A model generated the notes under the pieces. The model was not told the DNA's origin and did no database searches. It saw only the letters and a program-made list of their open reading frames with translations. The position numbers were made by a program, and so were the translations under genes. A stretch of 64,000 nt of DNA, from assembly GCF_023824315.1 (NCBI RefSeq), contig NZ_CP098732.1:1116001-1180000 (forward strand). The letters run 5' to 3'. This document shows, one piece after another, positions 57,514 through 64,000 of the stretch. Each line of letters begins with the position of its first letter. Within the stretch, counting starts at the first letter, position 1. The DNA comes from Acinetobacter tibetensis. Lineage in GTDB: Bacteria; Pseudomonadota; Gammaproteobacteria; Pseudomonadales; Moraxellaceae.

Positions 57514-58027
57514 GTAGCAAGTAAAAAGGTCTATTTTAGGTGGAATGCCATAGTCACTTAAGGGTTTTATTCATGCATAACGATATGATTTTATAAATAG
57601 TATTACTGGATTAGTAGTGTTAATTATGTTTTGTATGTTAGATGGCTTGGAACAGGTAATAGTATCGAAAAAATATTTTTGAGAATCAAGGTGAAACTGT
57701 AGTGGCCAGTCGTTCGATTTTAGCAAAGGTTTCTGCGGTTATTACCGAAAGCCTCTTAAGGTATTGTCAGACTATTGGTTTAGATACAGAAAATGGGAAA
57801 GTTTTTTATCAGTGCTGAACCACTTTAACGCTCTAATGGTTTTGATGGTTGTTGTCTATAAAGATATTTTAATTGATGAAAGACGTTATCACTTTCAAAA
57901 ATTAAATGAACAACAGGTTCAGATTCATCAAAGTTAAGCATCAGTTTATTGTGGGAATCACTGAATAATTGATGGAATTGTCAGTGTAAGGATATGTTTT
58001 AAATCTTAAAATTATGGTTAATTTTGA
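57514..58027. other. Gap between GTPase and the module's middle gene, holding a broken gene
   Basis: About 510 bases. The left third has no coding sign. The part from 57702 carries the frameshifted remnant described separately. The remaining bases up to 58027 hold no evident element apart from the next gene's upstream region. Confidence 0.5.
57702..57937 (+). pseudogene. Broken gene in the GTPase module
   Basis: A GTG at 57702 has AAGGTG eight bases upstream and opens SRSILAKVSAVITESLLRYC. The frame stops at 57816. Adding one T to the T6 run at 57802-57807 joins it to a second frame (VLNHFNALMV, KDILIDERRYHFQKLNEQQV) that ends at 57935. The result, about 78 residues, looks like the N-terminal part of a regulator, perhaps AraC-type by its opening helix, with the C-terminus lost. 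The identity is uncertain. It sits between the GTPase and its partner genes. Confidence 0.45.
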
Positions 58028-59014
58028 ATGAACAGCATTTTAAATATTGCAGTATTTGGGCTAAGTTTAAGCACGTTAGATCATATTAAAACGCAGGTTT
58101 TACTTGCGTTGCCATCGTCTACTCAGGTGAAATGGGTAAATTTGGCAGAGAAAAAAATTGATCTGTTGCTTGTCAATGATGTGTTCTTTAATGCACCAGG
58201 GATTCAGAAAGTTTTGAGTAATCCTCAAATTACTTATTTACGCTTAGTCAAAAAGGTCGAACATGCTGGGCGTATTATTGGTGATCAGTTGTTTTATCCA
58301 TTTTCAAATTTAGAGCATTTACATGAATGGCTGTCTGAAAAATTGGTTCTAGTCACAGCTATGCCTTTTTCATTACCCATAAGAGAGATGAAAGCAACCC
58401 CAATTTTGCCAACGATTACTCCTCAAGTTGAAATATCAATTGAGCGTGTATTTACCGAAATATTCACTCCCAGAAATGGTTTTATTCAATTATTTGATGC
58501 CAGCGGTTTTTTAGCATTGATTGATACACGAACAGAAAGAGTATGGGTGGATGCAGGCAAAACGATTCAACTGAACTCAACCTTAAATCAAACGTATGCA
58601 ACAGCGCAATTTGTGCAAGAAATAACAAAGCATAAAGAAGTCTATGATTTACGCGTATGGTTGTGGAAAGTGGTAAATGCATCAACAGATTTGAAATTAC
58701 CTGTAGTTGACCTCAATCAGAATTTCAAACTCGAAATTTGGCCTCAATTTGAACGTGATTTGAAACGAAATGAGTTTTTAAAAATGGCAGCATGTTTCTC
58801 ACATGGTGCAAAAATAAGCGATGTAAGGCATTTTTTGAATTTAAGTCATGATCAGATATTGAATTTTGTATCTTGTGCTGTTTTACTGCAACAGGGGCGT
58901 TTTGTAAATCAAAATGAAGTGAAATTTCAGGAAGATACAAAACAAGTAGAATCTGGCCAAGGACATAAACTCCGTAGTTTTATTGGTAAATTACGTAAAA
59001 AACTTGGCTTATAA
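58028..59014 (+). CDS. GTPase-module protein of unknown function
   Basis: A 328-residue protein between a small GTPase and a roadblock protein. The N-terminal part alternates strands and helices (LNIAVFGLSLSTLDHI, LDLLLVND-like segments) and resembles a receiver-type or Rossmann-like fold. The middle is more extended (HGKAIDTR-like polar loops), and a C-terminal helical region (MAACFSHGAKISDVRHFLNL, about residues 258 to 277) looks like a winged-helix or DUF4388-like end. A basic tail (KLRRKLGL-like) follows. No family is recognised. It probably links the GTPase to downstream targets. Confidence 0.6.
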   Translation: MNSILNIAVFGLSLSTLDHIKTQVLLALPSSTQVKWVNLAEKKIDLLLVNDVFFNAPGIQKVLSNPQITYLRLVKKVEHAGRIIGDQLFYPFSNLEHLHEWLSEKLVLVTAMPFSLPIREMKATPILPTITPQVEISIERVFTEIFTPRNGFIQLFDASGFLALIDTRTERVWVDAGKTIQLNSTLNQTYATAQFVQEITKHKEVYDLRVWLWKVVNASTDLKLPVVDLNQNFKLEIWPQFERDLKRNEFLKMAACFSHGAKISDVRHFLNLSHDQILNFVSCAVLLQQGRFVNQNEVKFQEDTKQVESGQGHKLRSFIGKLRKKLGL

Positions 59015-59074
59015 ATAATCTGCGCCTAATCATAATTTAAACGGGGTAATTCCCATATCAAGAGGAAACAAGGA

Positions 59075-59431
59075 ATGGCACGTATTAGTCTAGATGCTTT
59101 AACAAGTTTAGATGGTTTTGTAGCAGCAGCACTGGTAGATAGTGACAGTGGTCTTGCTTTAGCGACTCAGGGGAATGGTGTAGATTTAGAACTTGCAGCT
59201 GCGGGTAATACTGAAGTGATTCGTTCTAAACGCAAAGTGGCAAAAGCATTGCAACTAAATGATAATATTGAAGATATTCTTATTTCTTTAGGTAAGCAGT
59301 ATCACTTAATTCGTCCTTTAGATACCAATGAAACATTATTTTTGTACTTGGTACTCGACCGCGCTAAATCAAACTTGGCTATGGCGCGTTACGAATTAAA
59401 AGGCTTTGAAAAAGGTCTTGATTTTTCTTAA
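59075..59431 (+). CDS. Roadblock/LC7-domain protein
   Basis: A 118-residue roadblock/LC7 protein. The pattern is [22 protein letters not shown], then a long helix, [14 protein letters not shown], the central strand [17 protein letters not shown] and a C-terminal strand and helix. Roadblock proteins of the MglB group act as GTPase-activating or adaptor partners of MglA-like GTPases. Its presence 60 bases behind the module protein and 1.6 kb behind the GTPase supports a GTPase-switch module. AGAGGAAACAAGG lies before the ATG. A terminator follows. Confidence 0.85.
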   Translation: MARISLDALTSLDGFVAAALVDSDSGLALATQGNGVDLELAAAGNTEVIRSKRKVAKALQLNDNIEDILISLGKQYHLIRPLDTNETLFLYLVLDRAKSNLAMARYELKGFEKGLDFS

Positions 59432-59448
59432 TAAAATTAAAGCGGTTC

Positions 59449-59484
59449 AAATGCCAATGTAACTCACATTGGCATTTTTTTTGA
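59449..59484. terminator. Terminator after the roadblock gene
   Basis: Perfect stem AAATGCCAATGT / ACATTGGCATTT with loop AACTC, then T run. It also separates the convergent HDAC-like gene. Confidence 0.9.
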
Positions 59485-59491
59485 TTTAATT

Positions 59492-60358
59492 TTAATAATA
59501 AATTTGGTGTGCAGTTTTAAAAGTACTTAAATGGAGCTGTACTAATTCAGGCAAAGCTTGATATCCGCCAGCCAAGACAAACATTAATGGAATTTGGTTC
59601 TTTTTTGCCAATCGAAAAATTATTTCATCTCGCTTTTCAATCAGTTCAGTACTAAACCAAGAAGATCCACAAGGATCATCCTGATGACAATCCATTCCTG
59701 CTTGATAGACAATCAGATCGGCATTCCATTCTATTGCACGTTTAAAAGCATGGTGAATGGCGAGAATATATTGGCTAAAGTTACCATTATGCTTATGTAT
59801 GTGACTGGTTTCAGAACGTTCATAGGTTGGACAGCCAAAGGCAAGACCATAAATACTATAATTAAATAAATTTTCGTATCGCTTGGTAAATTCAGCAGTA
59901 CCATTACCACCGTGTTGATCACAATCGAGCACAAAAATACGCTTATTGGGGAATTTTTTGGCGATGAGTGCTAAACCATTAAACGTACAAAATGAGCTAC
60001 CAAATTCATAAATTGCATGATGGAATCCTTGGGCAATATTGGCAGAAATTTGATGTTTCCACGCCAATTCAGCCGCAAGAATTTGACCTGCATTAATTTG
60101 ATATACAGCATCGCGAAGTTGCGTATTCCAAGGTTTAAAACCCTGAAATGTCGCCATTTTCTCAGGCATGCCTGTATGAAAGGCATCAACATATTCAGGT
60201 GCATGTAACTGTTTTAAAATATCGATCCCTAGCGGATCAGGTGTATGGAACTTGGTGATCCCTAAGGGTTTTAATGCCTCAGCCACCGCTGTTAATTTCT
60301 CCATACTATTGGTATGAGTTTGTGCGAAGTACTGTGGAGAGTAACAAACCTGTAGCAT
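59492..60358 (-). CDS. Histone-deacetylase-family hydrolase
   Basis: A 288-residue protein of the arginase/deacetylase fold. Zinc and catalytic residues are in QGFHHAIYEFGSSF (about residues 109 to 122), VLDCDQHGGNGT (about 142 to 153), VYQAGMDCHQDD (about 215) and VLAGGY near the end. Bacterial members deacetylate acetylpolyamines or acyl-lysine; the substrate is not evident here. It lies four bases downstream of the gene at 60363-61322 and both are probably one operon. Confidence 0.88.
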   Translation of the reverse strand: MLQVCYSPQYFAQTHTNSMEKLTAVAEALKPLGITKFHTPDPLGIDILKQLHAPEYVDAFHTGMPEKMATFQGFKPWNTQLRDAVYQINAGQILAAELAWKHQISANIAQGFHHAIYEFGSSFCTFNGLALIAKKFPNKRIFVLDCDQHGGNGTAEFTKRYENLFNYSIYGLAFGCPTYERSETSHIHKHNGNFSQYILAIHHAFKRAIEWNADLIVYQAGMDCHQDDPCGSSWFSTELIEKRDEIIFRLAKKNQIPLMFVLAGGYQALPELVQLHLSTFKTAHQIYY

Positions 60359-60362
60359 GGGA

Positions 60363-61322
60363 CTAACCTTGAATTTGCATTAAAGCAATATCCTGTAATT
60401 GTTGAAGTTGAGTTGTTCCCGGACTAAATAAGCCGTTATCAACTTGTTGTTGATAATGCGTCGTAAATGCTCGTGCACGATTTTCAGGAGAAACGGCTAG
60501 GGTGGTGAGGCGTAAAAACCAGAAACCATTGATTGCAGAATAAGGCATAATGTAACCCTTAAATTTCTGATTGGGTGCTTTTTCTTGAATGAGTGCGCGA
60601 TCATAATTCACAGAAAATAATGATCCTGCGGGTAAGCAAACGCCGTTCATTAAAACAGGTTTCAAGCTAATACAGGAGTGATTATCTCCCATATTTAATT
60701 TTTCTAATAAAATCGGTTGCTGTTGTTCATCGACAAAAATATTGATTTCACCTTGTCTGAGCATGCGACCATGCGCGATTTTAAGGAAGAAATTTTCTGC
60801 CATTGGGCATGAACCGACTTTAGGTTTTTCCTCTAAAGCTTTTAATTCCACCATACCTGTTTGTGCAGATGTTCTGGGTAAAATAATATCGGCAATTAAA
60901 CCACAAAGCAGTTTGCTTTCTTCTAATGTTGCCTGTGAAGAAATTTCACGGAGTTTTTGTTGCAGTTTAATTTGCTGCTGTACTTCAAACTTAAGCTGTT
61001 CAGGCGTGGAGTCGGGAAGTGTATGTGCGGCATGATTTTGATCTAAATTATGCCAATCCGAAATTGCGAACTGTGATTGTTCAAGCAAAGTTTTGAGTGC
61101 CTTGGTTTCAAATTGATTAAAAAGTTTTAAATCAGAAAAATCTTGTGGCAATCGAGAGGTATTGATGTATTCAGCCAATACACGAGTCGCTTGTGTGTAG
61201 CCACAGCCTCGGCGTTCGGTTTGATGTGAAAAATGCTCATTGAGCATTTCGGTAAGTTTAGATGATAGCGGATGAATATGTTGTTTAAACAATTGAATAA
61301 TTTCGTGATCTGTTTCGTTCAT
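60363..61322 (-). CDS. Uncharacterised protein upstream of the deacetylase
   Basis: A 319-residue cytoplasmic-type protein without signal or membrane segment. I chose the ATG at 61322 (MNETDHEII) because GAGGCAAGG precedes it; a frame to 61397 exists. Distinct patches are GCGYTQATRVLAEYINTSRLP (about residue 36), GSCPMAENFFLKIAHGRMLRQG and a late FKGYIMPYSAINGFWFLRLT. No family recognised. Co-transcribed with the HDAC-like gene. Confidence 0.65.
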   Translation of the reverse strand: MNETDHEIIQLFKQHIHPLSSKLTEMLNEHFSHQTERRGCGYTQATRVLAEYINTSRLPQDFSDLKLFNQFETKALKTLLEQSQFAISDWHNLDQNHAAHTLPDSTPEQLKFEVQQQIKLQQKLREISSQATLEESKLLCGLIADIILPRTSAQTGMVELKALEEKPKVGSCPMAENFFLKIAHGRMLRQGEINIFVDEQQQPILLEKLNMGDNHSCISLKPVLMNGVCLPAGSLFSVNYDRALIQEKAPNQKFKGYIMPYSAINGFWFLRLTTLAVSPENRARAFTTHYQQQVDNGLFSPGTTQLQQLQDIALMQIQG

Positions 61323-61520
61323 CCTTGCCTCATTTTTATGCATAAAAATCATTTTGAAGTACATTTCTTTTAAATGAAATGTCTGATTTATTCTCAAGTT
61401 TTATTAGAGATTTATAAGGTCATACAATAGCAAAAAAATATTTGAATAAAATCACTTATACTATTTTTATTCATTATATTGGATGATTTTTATACCTTTG
61501 TTCAAAAGAGAATATAAAAA

Positions 61521-61542
61521 AACCAGCCTCGAAAGGCTGGTT
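61521..61542 (-). terminator. Terminator after the Lon-like gene
   Basis: Stem AACCAGCCT / AGGCTGGTT with loop CGAA; on the minus strand a T run follows. Confidence 0.85.
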
Positions 61543-61564
61543 ATTCTTTAGGGTTCAAATTGAG

Positions 61565-64000
61565 TTAGTGTTGAAGATTTGGCTCACTTACAGACACTTC
61601 TACCGCTTCACTACTTTCTTTAAGTAATTCATCGGTCAATTGCTCAGGTACTTTGGCTTTTTTCTTATTTTTTTTGGCTTTTTTCTTTTTTTTCTTTGGC
61701 GCTTCTTCAATTTCTGCACCATCTTCGATTGCTTGCCAATATTCAAGCTGTTCCATGACCGCAGCGTAGATTGAGCCTTTGCTATAGCGACCTTTTTTAT
61801 CGAGTGTGCCTACAGGTCGAGCCATTAAAATTTCAAGGGCTTGATCAATGGTTTCAATCGCATGAATATGGAATTGACCTTGTTCAACGGCTTCGCGTAC
61901 ATCCAAACGTAACATTAAGTGCTGCATATTTTGACGTGGAATAATAACCCCTTGCTTACCGGTAAGCCCCTGAAGCTTACAGGCATCGAAGAAGCCTTCA
62001 ATTTTGGCATTAACACCGCCAATAGGTTGTACTTGACCTAATTGGTTCATAGAGCCAGTAATCGCCCATGATTGATCAATCGGTAATTGGCTAATTGCAG
62101 AAATGAGAGCTGACAGTTCAGCAACGGTCGCACTATCACCATCGACCTGACCATAGCTTTGTTCAAAGGCGAGGGCAGCAGAGAAATGCAGAATCTGCTC
62201 ACGACCAAAATGTGCTTTTAAGAAGCTCGACATTAATAGAACGCCTTTGGCGTGTAATGAACCACCCAGTTCAACACTGCGTTCAATATCCAGAATATCG
62301 CCACCCCCTTGATATACAGAGGCCGTTAGGCGAGAAGGTAAGCCGAATTCGACATCTGCATAGTGGATGACGGATAAAGCATTGATTTGTCCTAAGCGAT
62401 GACCACGTGTTTCAATCAGTTGTGTGCCACGGGACAGATCTTGCCAATACAGTTCACGTAAATAGCCTAAGCGATACTGGCGATGTTGTAAGGCAGTATT
62501 AATATGTTTGTCAGCTACAATTTTATCACCTGCTTGTACAGCATGATGATGAGCCTCCCGAATTAAGTCACCCAAAGTCAACGCATGGAGCGAGAGGGAG
62601 CTTTGGTCTTCGGCTTGGCGGCTCGAATCTGTGAGCAAGGCAGCCAAGGCTGAGCGATCAAAAGGTAACAATTTATCGGCTTGTACATAATCTGCAATCA
62701 ACTGCATATAAGCTTGTTCATTGGCATCATTACGTTGCAGCGTGTCGGTAAAATCAGCACGAATTTTAAATACACTGCCCAGTTCAGGCTCGAGTTCCAA
62801 AATTTCATAATAGACTTCTGGCTCTGCCAATAATACGACTTTGATATTCAGTGGTATTGCTTCAGGTTCAATAGAAATACTGCCCGTAAGCGTTAACATG
62901 TGCTCAAGCGAAGAAAGCTTTAATTTCCCAGATTTGAGTGCACGCTTTAACCCTTGCCATGCATAAGGTTGCTCAAGTAATTGTTCTGCTTCAAGCATTA
63001 AGAATCCGCCATTGGCTTTATGCAATGCACCTGGGCGAATTAGGGTGAAATCAGTCGTAATCGTGCCATGTTGAGTCAGTTGTTCAACATGCCCCAATAA
63101 ATTGTAATGGGTCGGGAAGTCCTCAAAAATTACAGGTGCGCCACTGTTGGGCTTATAGGTGACAATAATATTGGCTTGGTAACGCGCGGGTACTCGGCTA
63201 AATAATCCTGGCGTAAAATCGTCTTCTTCTTGCTCAAGCACAATTTCAACATTGTTAATAATGTCTTCGGCATAAAGTTTTAAGTATTCGGCTAAACCTT
63301 CAACTTTAGAAAACTTATTGAGTAACAGATCAATGCGAGGTATAACCACTTGATTGGCAATATCACGATTCAGCTCTTGTACTTTGTCACGTGCGTCATC
63401 TTCTAGATCACCTAAATGTAATCCTAAACGCTCGAGCTTTTTATCCATATAGCGCATGTTTGAGACAATTTCTGCGCGCTGTTTACTATTTAATGCATCA
63501 ATATCCTTTTGCGACATCTCTTGCATTTGATCGTCTTTAAATTGCACAGGAATAAAGCAGTGCTCGTCATGGCGTGTGACCAATTTTAAGCTGAGCTCTT
63601 CACCTTCTTTGGTTAATTCAACCAAAGCTTGTTGTTGTTCATCACCTGTTTGTTGGCGAATCAGTTCAATCCGATTGTGATAAGTTTCAGTGGTAAAGCG
63701 ACGTTCGAGTTGCTTTAAAATGGTTTGCCATGTTTGGTGCAATAAAGCCTGAAATTTGGGTGCTTGTCCCGCAGGAAGCTGAAGCGCGATGGGCTGGCGT
63801 GAGGATTTGAAATTATTGACATAAACCCAGTCATTAGGCGTAGGCATGGTTTTGGCATGCTGCTGCAACAGGCGTTTAACCATGGTGCGTTTACCTAAGC
63901 CCGCAGTACCTACAGCAAAAATGTTATAGCCAGAATATGGCAAAGCAATACCAGCTTCTACAGACGCACGCGCACGATCTTGTCCAAGAAAATTATTGAG
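61565..64000 (-). CDS. Lon-family ATP-dependent protease (LonB/YcbZ-like), 5' end outside
   Basis: The frame stays open through 64000, so the N-terminus lies beyond the window; 811 codons are seen. Visible are NFLGQDRARASVEAGIALPY, the P-loop-like GTAGLGKRT, an AAA_32-like region, and the S16 protease domain with the catalytic Ser in VDGDSATVAELSALI and Lys in IGGVNAKIEGFF. The C-terminus is a lysine-rich tail (KKKKKKAKKNKKKAK) then an acidic end. It is the YcbZ/LonB group rather than classical Lon. Substrates are unknown. Confidence 0.9.
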   Translation of the reverse strand, partial: LNNFLGQDRARASVEAGIALPYSGYNIFAVGTAGLGKRTMVKRLLQQHAKTMPTPNDWVYVNNFKSSRQPIALQLPAGQAPKFQALLHQTWQTILKQLERRFTTETYHNRIELIRQQTGDEQQQALVELTKEGEELSLKLVTRHDEHCFIPVQFKDDQMQEMSQKDIDALNSKQRAEIVSNMRYMDKKLERLGLHLGDLEDDARDKVQELNRDIANQVVIPRIDLLLNKFSKVEGLAEYLKLYAEDIINNVEIVLEQEEDDFTPGLFSRVPARYQANIIVTYKPNSGAPVIFEDFPTHYNLLGHVEQLTQHGTITTDFTLIRPGALHKANGGFLMLEAEQLLEQPYAWQGLKRALKSGKLKLSSLEHMLTLTGSISIEPEAIPLNIKVVLLAEPEVYYEILELEPELGSVFKIRADFTDTLQRNDANEQAYMQLIADYVQADKLLPFDRSALAALLTDSSRQAEDQSSLSLHALTLGDLIREAHHHAVQAGDKIVADKHINTALQHRQYRLGYLRELYWQDLSRGTQLIETRGHRLGQINALSVIHYADVEFGLPSRLTASVYQGGGDILDIERSVELGGSLHAKGVLLMSSFLKAHFGREQILHFSAALAFEQSYGQVDGDSATVAELSALISAISQLPIDQSWAITGSMNQLGQVQPIGGVNAKIEGFFDACKLQGLTGKQGVIIPRQNMQHLMLRLDVREAVEQGQFHIHAIETIDQALEILMARPVGTLDKKGRYSKGSIYAAVMEQLEYWQAIEDGAEIEEAPKKKKKKAKKNKKKAKVPEQLTDELLKESSEAVEVSVSEPNLQH

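Overview
The window looks like chromosomal DNA of an Acinetobacter species. Evidence is the A+T-rich gammaproteobacterial gene style, the dat-ddc pair for 1,3-diaminopropane, a surE-nlpD pair without pcm or rpoS, the nudJ-mnmA-hflD-purB run and the large PstC/PstA permeases. I cannot name the species. I saw no rRNA, tRNA, CRISPR array, intact insertion sequence or prophage.

Layout. 1-1183: two related secreted or membrane-anchored proteins made of repeated short beta-like segments; the first is cut by the window edge. 1351-5971: an HxlR regulator, obgE, proB, a PAP2 phosphatase and a SIMPL protein, with an orphan 3' end of a TonB-dependent receptor left behind SIMPL. 6442-9350: dat-ddc. 9426-13292: an Lrp-type regulator divergent from an indole/phenylpyruvate decarboxylase and an amino acid permease. 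13638-18576: PhoB-box-controlled pstSCAB. 18775-24851: sohB, a small membrane protein, a YjdF-like protein, purB, hflD, mnmA and nudJ. 25313-30599: a frameshifted secreted protein, a gamma-carbonic-anhydrase-like protein, dacC, two paralogous small periplasmic proteins, surE and an NlpD-like lipoprotein. 30695-35394: a LysR regulator, argD, grxD, a HAD phosphatase and a DUF1615 lipoprotein.

36162-52861 is a complete aryl polyene (APE) type II polyketide operon of about 17 kb, all on the plus strand with most genes overlapping or nearly touching. It encodes a chain-length factor, two ketosynthases, a ketoreductase, two dehydratase-type hotdog domains (one fused to the acyl-ACP ligase), two acyl carrier proteins, an aromatic amino acid ammonia-lyase, acyl- and glycosyltransferases, a thioesterase, a flavoprotein, and a LolA-like carrier plus MMPL exporter for delivery to the outer membrane. 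It has one clear promoter just upstream. By eye it is richer in G+C than its flanks, which suggests a transferable island.

53735-64000: dusB, a nitronate-monooxygenase-like protein, an alanine-rich lipoprotein, then a compact module of a Ras/MglA-like small GTPase, a broken gene, a protein of unknown function and a roadblock/LC7 protein. The GTPase start is preceded by a perfect TGTGA-N6-TCACA (CRP/Vfr) site. This module resembles bacterial polarity or GTPase-switch systems and is the least characterised system here. A histone-deacetylase-like pair and a Lon-family protease, cut by the right edge, finish the window.
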